From G963678095 sp963678095 (GTDB lineage Bacteria > Bacillota > Negativicutes > Selenomonadales > Selenomonadaceae): a DNA stretch of 64,000 bases. The notes beneath the pieces were generated by a model that saw only the letters and a program-made list of their open reading frames with translations, ran no database searches and had not been told where the DNA came from. The translations under genes were made by a program, and so were the position numbers. The stretch is from contig OY782746.1 in assembly GCA_963678095.2 (NCBI GenBank), positions 930,001-994,000 on the forward strand. The letters run 5' to 3'. Position 1 is the stretch's first letter, and every line of letters starts with the position of its first letter. This document shows positions 32,962 through 41,401 of the stretch, piece after piece.

Positions 32962-33085
32962 ATAAAAAAAAGATTGCCCGGGTTGTCATCTGCGCTTGCG
33001 ATGCAACCTGGCAATCTTAGAATTTCATCTGTAGACCCAAGGCTTTGCGTCCCATCCTTTCGGGTGGTTTGCTTCGAAATATGTT
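32962..33085 (-). promoter_or_regulatory. c-di-GMP-I (GEMM) riboswitch with terminator
   Basis: The minus strand carries GCAAACCACCCGAAAGGATG, then GGACGCAAAGCCTTGGGTCT and TGCCAGGTTGCATCG: the GEMM-I core with its GAAA tetraloop hairpin, the ACGCAAAGCC junction and the receptor hairpin. The 3' part (AAGATTGCCAGGTTGC, near 33018-33003) also forms the 5' arm of a long terminator ending GGGCAATCTTTTTTTT (32979-32963). Since aptamer and terminator share this strand, ligand binding should prevent termination, an ON switch (inference). It precedes the chemoreceptor gene. Confidence 0.9.
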
Positions 33086-33187
33086 TCTTATGTTTTGGAA
33101 CGAACTTAGTTTACTACCATGGCCGAACAATGTCCAGTTAAATTTGCTGAAAATTTTTCCAGCTTGGAATAAAAGTAACCTTATGAA

Positions 33188-33236
33188 ATAAATAGAGCCG
33201 GAAATTGCTGAGGCAATTTCCGGCTCTATTTATTTT
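33188..33236. terminator. Terminator downstream of the POT transporter
   Basis: A perfect 19-bp stem AAATAGAGCCGGAAATTGC-TGAG-GCAATTTCCGGCTCTATTT, A- and T-flanked on both strands. It sits between the transporter stop and the riboswitch promoter region. Confidence 0.9.
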
Positions 33237-33251
33237 TCTCTATATTTGATT

Positions 33252-34706
33252 CTACTTCTGATTAATCAGACGGTTGAGTACCGGAATAAATAAGATCATG
33301 ACCACCGATACCACGGCTGTGCCGATTCCGATTTTGTTGAAGACATCGACATATACGGGTAACGTCAGCAACGGATCAACCACCGTTTTCGGCACAGCCG
33401 TCAGGGTAGCCACCCAGCCGCCGATAACAGCCGCAATTGCCGTCGTCAGGAACCAGGCTCCCATCAAAAAGCCAATCATGCGCTGTGGCACCAATTTGGA
33501 AATCATCGACAGTCCCAGGCCGCTGATCATCAACTCGCCAAGGCTCTGGAAGAAGTATGAAGCCACCAGCCACCAGGCTGAAACGATTCCCTGTTCATTG
33601 GCAAATTTTCCCGATATGCCAAGAACAAGAAAACCAATCGCACATAGAACCATACCAAAGGCAAACTTTGCCGGCATGGACCAGTCAGAGCCCTTATCGC
33701 CAAAATGCGAATACATCCAGGCCAAAACCGGGCTGGCAATCATGATCCAGAACGGATTAAGTGTCTGGAAAACCTCCGGATCACTGATAGTCATGCCCAA
33801 AATCGTATGTTCGACATTTTTAATGGCAAAGAAGTTGAGTGATGTCGGCATTTGCTGATACAGCGTAAAGAACAAAATTGCCTCCACAATCAGCACCAAG
33901 GCGGCAATCATCTTGCTGCGCTCAGCCCCTGACGATTGAAAAATCATTTTAAAGAACACGATAAATACGCCGGAGCCAATAATCGTCAGCAGCCAGTGGG
34001 CTACCGTTAAATTCGTCAGCATCCAGGCAGAAATCAGAATCATCGCCACCAGGGCAATGATAACCGCTGCTAATTTTTTTACATTCAAAGGGAGTTCACC
34101 CGCGGGGGAATCAATGCCCTCTACCAGCTTGCGGAAAAAGACAAAGTTCAAGCCGGCGATAACCAGCCCAGCGGCACAAATGGAAAAGCCAAGATCAAGC
34201 CCATAACGGCCCCCGATAATCGGTACCAACAGCATCGAAAAAAATGACCCGATATTTACGGCCATATAATACATGGTAAAAGCACTGTCAAGATGTGACT
34301 GATCGTCTTCATAAAGCTTAGACAATAAGCTGGCCGGATTCGCCTTGAATACCCCGTTCCCGCAAGCAACACAGCCCAAAGCCAAAAACACCATATCCTT
34401 ATCGCTGCCGGCAAATGCCATCAACAGATAACCCAGCATCAAGGTGATGGTTCCTAAAATAATAGTTCTTTGCGTTCCAAGAATCTTATCCCCTATGTAT
34501 CCGCCCAAAGCCACATAGCCATAGACCATCGCACTAAATGCACCAAATACGACAAAAGATTCCGCATCAGCCATTCCCAGGCTCTTTACAAAAAAAGACG
34601 CCAAAACGGCTTGAAGTCCGTAATATCCGAATCGTTCCCAAAACTCCAGGAAGAAAATCATATTAAATGCTTTTGATTTGCTTCCAATCTGCTGCAACAT
34701 TTCCAT
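33252..34706 (-). CDS. POT-family di-/tripeptide:proton symporter
   Basis: 484 residues, about 14 membrane helices. The N-terminal E-x-x-E-R-F motif (EFWERFGYYG, about 21-30) for proton coupling and the PTR2 signature region (AFTMYYMAVNIGSFFSMLLV, about 141-160) are present. It imports short peptides from the medium, in line with an amino-acid-fermenting or peptide-using lifestyle. Closest in layout to the DtpA/DtpB group. Monocistronic with its own promoter and terminator. Confidence 0.92.
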   Translation of the reverse strand: MEMLQQIGSKSKAFNMIFFLEFWERFGYYGLQAVLASFFVKSLGMADAESFVVFGAFSAMVYGYVALGGYIGDKILGTQRTIILGTITLMLGYLLMAFAGSDKDMVFLALGCVACGNGVFKANPASLLSKLYEDDQSHLDSAFTMYYMAVNIGSFFSMLLVPIIGGRYGLDLGFSICAAGLVIAGLNFVFFRKLVEGIDSPAGELPLNVKKLAAVIIALVAMILISAWMLTNLTVAHWLLTIIGSGVFIVFFKMIFQSSGAERSKMIAALVLIVEAILFFTLYQQMPTSLNFFAIKNVEHTILGMTISDPEVFQTLNPFWIMIASPVLAWMYSHFGDKGSDWSMPAKFAFGMVLCAIGFLVLGISGKFANEQGIVSAWWLVASYFFQSLGELMISGLGLSMISKLVPQRMIGFLMGAWFLTTAIAAVIGGWVATLTAVPKTVVDPLLTLPVYVDVFNKIGIGTAVVSVVMILFIPVLNRLINQK

Positions 34707-34751
34707 GATAAAAAAACGCTCCCTCTATATATTTTTCTATTCCCAGAGGAC

Positions 34752-34779
34752 ATTATAGCATTATAAAATTCATCTGCAA
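34752..34779 (-). promoter_or_regulatory. Promoter of the POT transporter gene
   Basis: TTGCAG (34779-34774), a 16-base spacer and TATAAT (34757-34752) on the minus strand. Confidence 0.6.
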
Positions 34780-35056
34780 AGTGTTGTCAGTATCGTTGTT
34801 TTCTCGTTTAAATAGACTTTTGTATTTATTTATAGTATTCCCTCTGTTTTTCAAAGGTAATATTGCGCAAATCTGTTGTATTTCACCCTGATTGATAATC
34901 AATAATTACTTTTATATAGCTTATATATATAATTGTTCAAAATAATAGTCCAGCACAGAAAGACGTAACTTCTGTAAATTTTTATTAACCTTACATATAT
35001 GTATAATGTATACTTAATTTTCGGCTTAAAACAGGAAGGCTTGCACACACAAAATT
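34780..35056. other. AT-rich intergenic stretch with a Fur-like palindrome
   Basis: No gene seen. ATTGAT-A-ATCAAT (34891-34903) is a perfect palindrome resembling half of a Fur-type box; it lies about 110 bp upstream of the transporter promoter. Further right, the sequence is low-complexity AT with no T-run hairpin for the YcgQ-like gene. Confidence 0.3.
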
Positions 35057-35845
35057 TTATGGATATACATATTGCTGCGATGGCACGATGTCAACAGGCT
35101 CAATTGCCGTTACTCGTATCACAGGAATATCCTTCCCTTTGTAATTTTCTGAAAAAACCGTACCTATTATTGTAATCCAACTACTATCCGGGAAGCTATA
35201 CAGGAGGCTATTTTCGCACAAAAGGCCAAATGGAGCCGCATCAGCCGAGCAACAAGTAATGGCATAGCGCACAAGCGCTGCCTGTGAGGCTTTCATTTGA
35301 GGCTCCCGGTAGACAAACCCTGTGACTTTGATTGTTTTGCCAATATAATCGCCACGATGCAAATTCAGTTTTGTAATTTCACTTACAAAATTGCTGTCAT
35401 CAAGCTCAATATATTCTGCCGTGCTTGCCGCCTCTGCTTTTTGCTGTGAAAAAGCGGTGAGCCTAGAAAATTGCTCCATATTTAATCGGGTATTCATCCC
35501 TTTATTTTCAACAATTTTTGCATCAAGATTCGTGGTAGAAAAAGCAAAGGCCAAAAACAATACCAGAAGGAATGGCCACAAACTGCGTAAATGCTGATGA
35601 TGCCCGCATCCACACCCACAAGCGCTATGTGGAGCCTCCTCCCGATGCTGCAAAAAAAGCAACGAAAGCTGCCCCACGAGCAAAAGAAGCAGCATAAACA
35701 TTGTCCCCTGAATAAACAGGAAAAATCGCGGATGTACATACATACCGAGCTTGTTTTCTGTAAGCAAGGTATAAATAAAATAGATAAATCCGGCTAAAAA
35801 TAAAGCCCTGCCAACAGGAACCACCTGAAAACGCCCTCGCATCAA
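35057..35845 (-). CDS. TIGR03943-family (YcgQ-like) membrane protein
   Basis: 262 residues. Three N-terminal helices (about 12-28, 38-62, 88-106) surround a His/Cys-rich loop SACGCGCGHHQHLR, a likely metal-binding patch. The soluble C-terminal half contains GKTIKVTGFVYREPQMK and the block RYAITCCSADAAPFGLLCE, typical for TIGR03943. It overlaps the preceding permease gene by four bases and the two form the YcgR/YcgQ-type pair found in many Firmicutes. Such pairs have been linked to zinc-limited growth in other bacteria; the transported substrate is not settled. Confidence 0.85.
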   Translation of the reverse strand: MMRGRFQVVPVGRALFLAGFIYFIYTLLTENKLGMYVHPRFFLFIQGTMFMLLLLLVGQLSLLFLQHREEAPHSACGCGCGHHQHLRSLWPFLLVLFLAFAFSTTNLDAKIVENKGMNTRLNMEQFSRLTAFSQQKAEAASTAEYIELDDSNFVSEITKLNLHRGDYIGKTIKVTGFVYREPQMKASQAALVRYAITCCSADAAPFGLLCENSLLYSFPDSSWITIIGTVFSENYKGKDIPVIRVTAIEPVDIVPSQQYVYP

Positions 35846-36789
35846 ACCACCCCTCCAACAAAAAGATAATTTATGATAATACCAGTCATCCCGGAAAAAA
35901 AGATTGCCAACCCAGCCAATGTCAATATAAAGCGCAAGGAAAAGACATGGAAGAACATCGCCAGATTTTTCACGTCAAGCATCGGTCCTAACACCATAAA
36001 CGAAAATACAGCACCCAGCGTAAAGGTATTGACAAAGGAGGCGGCAATAAACGCATCTGAGGTTGAGCATACCGACAGGCCAAAGGCAAACCCCAACATA
36101 GCAAAAACAGAGGTAATCGGATCCTGCCCAATTACAGCTATGCTGCTATAAGGAATAAACGTTTGTACAAACGTACTAAGCAGGGCTCCCATCAATAAAT
36201 ACTTGCCCATATCAAAAAATTCATTACAGCTGTCAGTCAAAGTATTCGTCAATCGCCTAGACATTGAACATTTTTGCTCTTGCCTGTCCGATTCTCCCTT
36301 GTCCCAAATATCTTTTTTGGTCGCTGTGATAACGGAAAACGCTCCCCCTAACACCAGGCTAATCAAAAGCGTAATTACCAGCGCCAAAGCAAGGCGAATG
36401 GCCGCCACAGCCCAATTTCCATTAAAAGCTGCCGCGGTGGCAAAGGCTACTACCGGATTGATGACGGGAACAGCCAACATAAAAGCCATCGCCGTCGGCA
36501 AAGGCAACCCTTTTTTTAATAATCTGCCAGTAATCGGAACAATCCCACATTCGCAAAGCGGAAAGAACACACCAAAAAAGCTGGCCACAAAAATGCCAGC
36601 AATTTTATGTTTAGGCAAAAATTTCTGTATGATATCCTCTGAAGCAAAATTGTTGATCAGTGCCGAAATAAAGACCCCTACCAAAATAAACGGCAAGGCT
36701 TCGATTACAATACTTAAAAAGATCATACGGAAATTTTCTATATTAGAAAACAGCATCTGTAATAAACTATAAAAGGACAACTCAGCCAT
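35842..36789 (-). CDS. YcgR/DUF318-type permease
   Basis: 315 residues from the ATG at 36789, which follows AGGAGC; a longer frame to 36843 lacks a good site. About eight helices; the family-typical PLCECGIVPITGRLLKKGLP (about 78-97) with its paired cysteines, and later the block GFAFGLSVCSTSDAFIAASF, are present. It is the membrane channel partner of the following TIGR03943 protein. Metal or thiol chemistry is suggested by the conserved cysteines; the substrate is unknown. Confidence 0.88.
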   Translation of the reverse strand: MAELSFYSLLQMLFSNIENFRMIFLSIVIEALPFILVGVFISALINNFASEDIIQKFLPKHKIAGIFVASFFGVFFPLCECGIVPITGRLLKKGLPLPTAMAFMLAVPVINPVVAFATAAAFNGNWAVAAIRLALALVITLLISLVLGGAFSVITATKKDIWDKGESDRQEQKCSMSRRLTNTLTDSCNEFFDMGKYLLMGALLSTFVQTFIPYSSIAVIGQDPITSVFAMLGFAFGLSVCSTSDAFIAASFVNTFTLGAVFSFMVLGPMLDVKNLAMFFHVFSLRFILTLAGLAIFFSGMTGIIINYLFVGGVV

Positions 36790-36889
36790 GTTTTTTACGC
36801 TCCTATTTAAAACTTCTCCGCTGCCGACAATCCTTAATGGCAACCAACGATTTCTCTATTTTACCATACACCACGCCCTCTCACATGAA

Positions 36890-36920
36890 AAATAGCGGTA
36901 AGGCATAAAATCTTACCGCT
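36890..36920 (-). terminator. Terminator of the DUF2442 gene
   Basis: AGCGGTAAG-N9-CTTACCGCT followed by ATTTTTC on the minus strand. Confidence 0.75.
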
Positions 36921-36966
36921 TATAGATAATGAACCCGCTGCGCTCCACTGTCTTTTTGTGCATTTT

Positions 36967-37215
36967 TCAAAGGCGTCCCTTATTTGCCCCTGCTGCCAGT
37001 TCAAGAATTTCACTGATGCTCATGCTGATGCCGCCCGGCCACTGCACCCCTTTCCCATCCGTTTCTACCGCTTCAAACACGGCAATTTGCCGTAAGTTTG
37101 AAAATCGCAGCGTCTGCAGCTTTTCCTGCATTGATAAAAGTACCGTTTGCTGATTATCAAAAAAAACAAGCAAACGATAATGGTCTTGATAAATTACTTT
37201 GCTGATTTTCATCAA
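36967..37215 (-). CDS. DUF2442 domain protein
   Basis: 82 residues with the DUF2442 pattern: KISKVIYQDHYRLLVFFDNQ, then LRFSNLRQIAVFEAVETDG and the closing VQWPGGISMSISEILELA. Members are small, often coded beside toxin-antitoxin-like or DUF4160 genes; no such partner is adjacent here. Function unknown. It lies between terminators and is expressed on its own. Confidence 0.8.
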   Translation of the reverse strand: MMKISKVIYQDHYRLLVFFDNQQTVLLSMQEKLQTLRFSNLRQIAVFEAVETDGKGVQWPGGISMSISEILELAAGANKGRL

Positions 37216-37242
37216 ACCACTCCTTTTAAATTCGGCTGTCTA

Positions 37243-37280
37243 AAAATAGAATGCCCCTTCCTATCATAAAAGGAAGGGGC
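37243..37280 (-). terminator. Terminator of the LuxR regulator gene
   Basis: A perfect stem GCCCCTTCCT / AGGAAGGGGC with a T-rich tail (ATTCTATTTTTAG) on the minus strand. Confidence 0.8.
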
Positions 37281-37315
37281 ATTTTATGCTATTCTCCTAA
37301 AGTATAATCTTTCGA

Positions 37316-39793
37316 TCAGCCTTCATTTTTAAGCATCCAGCGGGTGAGCATCGTTCGTCCGCTGAGTTCTAGTTTTGCATAAATATTTTGCAGCGTTTTT
37401 TTAACAGTGGTTTCCTCTATGAACAGTTGCTGGGCAATCGCCTTATTCGACAGCCCCTGCGCAACGAGTTCGGCAATTTCCCGTTCACGCAGTGTCAATT
37501 GCGCTCGTGCTGCATCACCTATGACTTCCTGCGCTGCATACAAATCACCTTTCAGCTCAGCCTGCAGGGCCTTAACCGCAACTAGAAAATCTGCATATTC
37601 CCGTTCGTGCTCAAGGGCAAGCAGCAGCGGGTATAATTCCTGATACTGTTCCGCAAAGGGCATGATAAACGCATCCGGCTCAGCCAACGTCATCGCTTTT
37701 CTTACCATTTCCTCTGCTTCCTGCATCCGCTGCAAGTGCTTGCAGGCAATTGCTATATATATGTATAGGTAAATCGAACTGAGCAGATTGGGGAATACTC
37801 CAGCAATCGCCAAAAACTGATCAGCCACGCCCAACAGCTTGATATAATCGCGTTTGAGGAGGAGCGCCTTGGCATAGATGATGTTAAAAAAGGCATGACT
37901 GAGAAAGTAGAGCGGGCTTTCCTGTAATCGCCCCTGTACAATCCACGCGGGAATTTTATCCAGCCGATTGAGCCGTGCATACAGAAAGCCCTCACAGATA
38001 TCAAAGGCATAAAATGCCTGATACTGGGCATGTTGTTCAATTTCCGCCCGCATTTGCTGTAAAATTTCTTGTACAGCTGCCGGATTTTGGGCCACGATTG
38101 CCAATCTTGCCCGCAAAAACAAGACGCAGAGTAAAATCGCAATTTGTCGGCTGGCTCTAGCCGGCTGTTCAGCCTTATGAAGGGTGATGGCCGCAGCATT
38201 TTCAAAATCCCCCCGGTAAAAATACACCTCGGCCTGCATGACGTATTCCGCTCCGGCGCCATGATTCTCGGTAATCCGACAATAACGAGGCATAAATTTA
38301 GTCAGCAAATCTGCCGTTTCCTGCGCGGCCCCACGCTGCCGGTAAAACATATACAAAACAGACGGGGTGCCAAAGGTGAAAAAATTTCGATGATCAAAAA
38401 AACGCGAGGGGCCTTGTAACAATTCATACGCACGGGTTTGATGATCAATCATCCCCTGCAAATCGTTGTATCTTGAAAAACTTTTTATCAGCTCCAGTTC
38501 CCCCAGAAAATGTTTTTTCATTTTTTCATCGACAATCGCCTGAATATCTTCGCCCACTTTTTTGCATTCAAGCGGATACAGCTCCGTTTCATTCAGCAGA
38601 AACAGCTTGCGGGCATAAATCAAAGCTGCGATCGGATGGTTCCTGCGGATCTCAGCCGGGCATTCGGAAAAATATTGCAAAATTCTTTGCTTGCGTTCAG
38701 GGGTTGTATTATGCCCGTTATCTTTTTCAAAGGCAGTCAATAGTTTATCAAAGTCCCGGGCCTGATAAAAACATTCCATTGCCGAAATGTATTCTTCCTT
38801 TTGCATATACCACTGCGCCGCTAGTTCCTGAAGTTCTCGCCAACGTGCTTCTCCCTGCTGCGCCAACTGCTCCCGCAGATACAGCCCTAAAATATTATGA
38901 ATATGATAGGTTTGGTTGTAATGGTCGTAGCGAATAAAGGCATTGTGCTTCATTAGATACTGTATCAATGGTTTCGCTGGGGCTGTCGGCCACATGGCCG
39001 CTGCCTGCTTTAAGCTGAAACTGTCAAAAATACAAAGCGTCAGCAAAAAATCTTTCACTGGCTGGGGATATGGGCGATACACCGTTTTTTCTATCAATTC
39101 AGACAAGCTGGACTGCAAATCAATTTTTTGCTCCTGGGCCAGGTTCAGCAAACTAAGATAAAGCGCACTAACCCAGCCTTCGGTGTACGCATATAGCTTG
39201 TCAGTTTCCTTTTCCGTCAAACTGACACCGCAGATTTTATAATAAGCAATAATTTCACTGCAGCTGAATTCAAAACTGCTTTTGCCAATGACCTGACAAA
39301 AGCCCTTCAGGGCAAGTTCGGTTGTGTTTTCACCAAACATCGAACGGGAGATAACAATGACATGCAGCTCGGCAAGTGAACTTTTTATCAGTCGTTCAAG
39401 AAACTGATCCATCAGGGGGGCTGCCAGCAGATGATAATCATCTAGCACAAAGCAGGTGTTTTCCGCAAAATTAATCTTTTCCAATAACTCGATGGCTTTA
39501 TCCATAAAGACATCATCCCCCGGAATCCCCCACTCCTCCAGCCGCGCAGAAGCGTCCGCATCTACTGGCCTGAGCATGCGACAAAATCCACGCCAAAATG
39601 AGCTTACAGAAGAATCCAGTAAGGTGAACCACTGTACTCGGGCATCACTGCCCTCAAGGAATTCCTTAACGGCGGTTGTTTTGCCATACCCCATTGGAGC
39701 TTCTATAACCGTCAGAGGATAGTCCCATACTTGCCCTAATGTTTGCATAAGCTTTTCCCGCTTATAAATAATTTTTGAGGTATTGATTTGCAT
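37316..39793 (-). CDS. MalT-like LuxR-family ATP-dependent activator
   Basis: 825 residues from the ATG at 39793, preceded by GGGGGAGC; the longer frame has no ribosome site. It is a STAND-class regulator: NTPase domain with Walker A APMGYGKTT (about 32-40) and CFVLDDYHLL as Walker B, a winged-helix part, a long TPR-like sensor domain (about 330-750), and a C-terminal LuxR HTH (LTLREREIAELVAQGLSNKA then IAQQLFIEETTVKKTL). Such proteins switch on operons when a small inducer binds. No target operon is adjacent, so neither inducer nor target is known. Confidence 0.9.
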   Translation of the reverse strand: MQINTSKIIYKREKLMQTLGQVWDYPLTVIEAPMGYGKTTAVKEFLEGSDARVQWFTLLDSSVSSFWRGFCRMLRPVDADASARLEEWGIPGDDVFMDKAIELLEKINFAENTCFVLDDYHLLAAPLMDQFLERLIKSSLAELHVIVISRSMFGENTTELALKGFCQVIGKSSFEFSCSEIIAYYKICGVSLTEKETDKLYAYTEGWVSALYLSLLNLAQEQKIDLQSSLSELIEKTVYRPYPQPVKDFLLTLCIFDSFSLKQAAAMWPTAPAKPLIQYLMKHNAFIRYDHYNQTYHIHNILGLYLREQLAQQGEARWRELQELAAQWYMQKEEYISAMECFYQARDFDKLLTAFEKDNGHNTTPERKQRILQYFSECPAEIRRNHPIAALIYARKLFLLNETELYPLECKKVGEDIQAIVDEKMKKHFLGELELIKSFSRYNDLQGMIDHQTRAYELLQGPSRFFDHRNFFTFGTPSVLYMFYRQRGAAQETADLLTKFMPRYCRITENHGAGAEYVMQAEVYFYRGDFENAAAITLHKAEQPARASRQIAILLCVLFLRARLAIVAQNPAAVQEILQQMRAEIEQHAQYQAFYAFDICEGFLYARLNRLDKIPAWIVQGRLQESPLYFLSHAFFNIIYAKALLLKRDYIKLLGVADQFLAIAGVFPNLLSSIYLYIYIAIACKHLQRMQEAEEMVRKAMTLAEPDAFIMPFAEQYQELYPLLLALEHEREYADFLVAVKALQAELKGDLYAAQEVIGDAARAQLTLREREIAELVAQGLSNKAIAQQLFIEETTVKKTLQNIYAKLELSGRTMLTRWMLKNEG

Positions 39794-39965
39794 GCTAGCT
39801 CCCCCTATACACCTAAAGCCCCTGCACTGCTGTAGTATATTCAGTAATTTAATACTAGCGACCAAAAATAGTCCCTAAAAACTTGAATTTTGTTCTATTT
39901 TACCATAGATCTATCCCCATACGGGCAAATTTTCTCCTCGAAAAATCGGAGAACTTTATATATTT

Positions 39966-40307
39966 TCATTCCCACTTGCCCCAGACTTCCGGTTTATACC
40001 CAACGGTCGCTGCTTTGCCATTGCGAACAATCGGTGTTATCAATACCTGCTGATTTTCCAGCACCTTCGCTTCTTTTTCGGCTGCGGCAATGTATTTGAT
40101 TAAGGCCACGGCATCCTGATCTTTGCCCGCCCCATTAATCATCGCATCAAGCCCACCCACAGCCTGCTTTACGCTTTGAAATTCCCCCTTGCTCATCGGT
40201 TTTTCCTTTAAATTGATAAACTGGAATTTGATCTTTCGCTCCTTAAAATAGCGCTGCGCCTTTTTTGTATCAAAGCATTTTGCCGTCCCAAAGATCTGAA
40301 TATTCAT
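39966..40307 (-). CDS. ArsC/Spx-family protein
   Basis: 113 residues with a thioredoxin-like fold. The N-terminal FGTAKCFDTKKAQRYF keeps one cysteine and lacks the CxxC of Spx. The central QQVLITPIVRNG and the C-terminal GYKPEVWGKWE fit the YffB/ArsC-like branch. Arsenate reduction is possible but no ars genes are nearby. GAGGAAACTACAG precedes the ATG. Confidence 0.85.
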   Translation of the reverse strand: MNIQIFGTAKCFDTKKAQRYFKERKIKFQFINLKEKPMSKGEFQSVKQAVGGLDAMINGAGKDQDAVALIKYIAAAEKEAKVLENQQVLITPIVRNGKAATVGYKPEVWGKWE

Positions 40308-40398
40308 CTGTAGTTTCCTCCTCTTTTCCTAATAACCTATCAGCCTGTAACCGCTAGTATTGTCGGACTATATTTTTAGCTAAAAATTAATGACACCC

Positions 40399-40430
40399 AA
40401 AAAGGCGTTAAGACTGAAAGTCTTAACGCC
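40399..40430 (-). terminator. Terminator of ssrA
   Basis: A perfect 12-bp stem GGCGTTAAGACT-N3-AGTCTTAACGCC followed by TTTTTGGG on the minus strand, 44 bases after the tmRNA 3' end. Confidence 0.85.
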
Positions 40431-40473
40431 TTATCTATATCTGATAAAGCAATCTACCAAATTGCATGCTTAT

Positions 40474-40825
40474 TGGTGGAGACGAGGAGAATCGAACTCC
40501 TGTCCGAAAGCATTGTTCCATAGGCTTCTCCGAGCGCATTTTGTGATTTAGTTTAAGATTTCAGCCGCCCACAAGCAGGCTGCCAAGCTCCGATCTCGAT
40601 AAAGTTTCCCAGTCAAGCCTCCGAGAATTGGCTTTCAGGTATCCCACTATTGGCCTCTTTTCCGATCACGTGGGATGAGATCAGAAAGAGGTTAGCATTA
40701 AGCTGCTAAAGCGTAGTTATCGTTAGCTTTTATATTTAATAAAAGTTTCACCTTACTAACGGGTTGATGACCCCCCGGCTCGCTACCTATACAACAGCTA
40801 CCCCCGTCGAAACCTTTACGTCCCC
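40474..40825 (-). ncRNA. ssrA: tmRNA (transfer-messenger RNA)
   Basis: 352 nt. The ends form a tRNA-Ala-like acceptor: GGGGACG at the 5' end pairs with CGTCTCC, followed by ACCA. The T-arm holds GTTCGATTC. The tag frame at 40727-40698 encodes ANDNYALAA followed by TAA. It rescues stalled ribosomes together with SmpB, whose gene lies directly upstream. Confidence 0.97.
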
Positions 40826-40911
40826 TTGAGCAGTTGCCGGCATTCTTTTTCTCTGCCGTACTTACATCATAGCACACACGTACGCTGCATGCAAATATAT
40901 TTTCTGCTATC

Positions 40912-41385
40912 TCAGCCGCGCTGGCGATCCTTCATGGCCCGTTCCACATCACGCTTAGCCGCTTTGTCAGCAAGATCCTGGCGCTTGTCATAATTTTTCT
41001 TGCCGCTTACCAAAGCCAGCTCGATCTTGGCTTTGCCGCGCAAAAAATATATTTTCAACGGCACAAGGGTATAGCCTTTTTCCCGTGTCTGGCTGAAGAG
41101 CTTGATAATCTCGCTTTTATGCAATAATAATTTTCTTGGGCGCAGCGGGTCATGGTTAAAGATATTCCCCTGCTCATAAGGACTGATATGCATATTCTGC
41201 AGGAAAATTTCTCCGTTTTGAATCTGCGCATAGCTGTCCTTCAGATTGGCCTTGCCGGCCCGCAACGATTTAACCTCAGTCCCCGTGAGCACCAGTCCGG
41301 CTTCCACCACCTCGTGGATGAAGTAATCATGCCGGGCCTTTCTGTTTTCACAGGCAATTTTTACGCCTTCATTTTTTTTTCCCAT
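40912..41385 (-). CDS. smpB: SsrA-binding protein SmpB
   Basis: 157 residues, family length. The N-terminal NRKARHDYFIHEVVEAGLVL, the GTEVKSLRAGKANLKDSYA block and the basic C-terminal tail (GKKNYDKRQDLADKAAKRDV) are all present. It delivers tmRNA to stalled ribosomes. It follows rnr by 16 bp in the same operon, with ssrA next. Confidence 0.97.
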   Translation of the reverse strand: MGKKNEGVKIACENRKARHDYFIHEVVEAGLVLTGTEVKSLRAGKANLKDSYAQIQNGEIFLQNMHISPYEQGNIFNHDPLRPRKLLLHKSEIIKLFSQTREKGYTLVPLKIYFLRGKAKIELALVSGKKNYDKRQDLADKAAKRDVERAMKDRQRG

Positions 41386-41401
41386 TTATCATCACCTGAT
41401 C

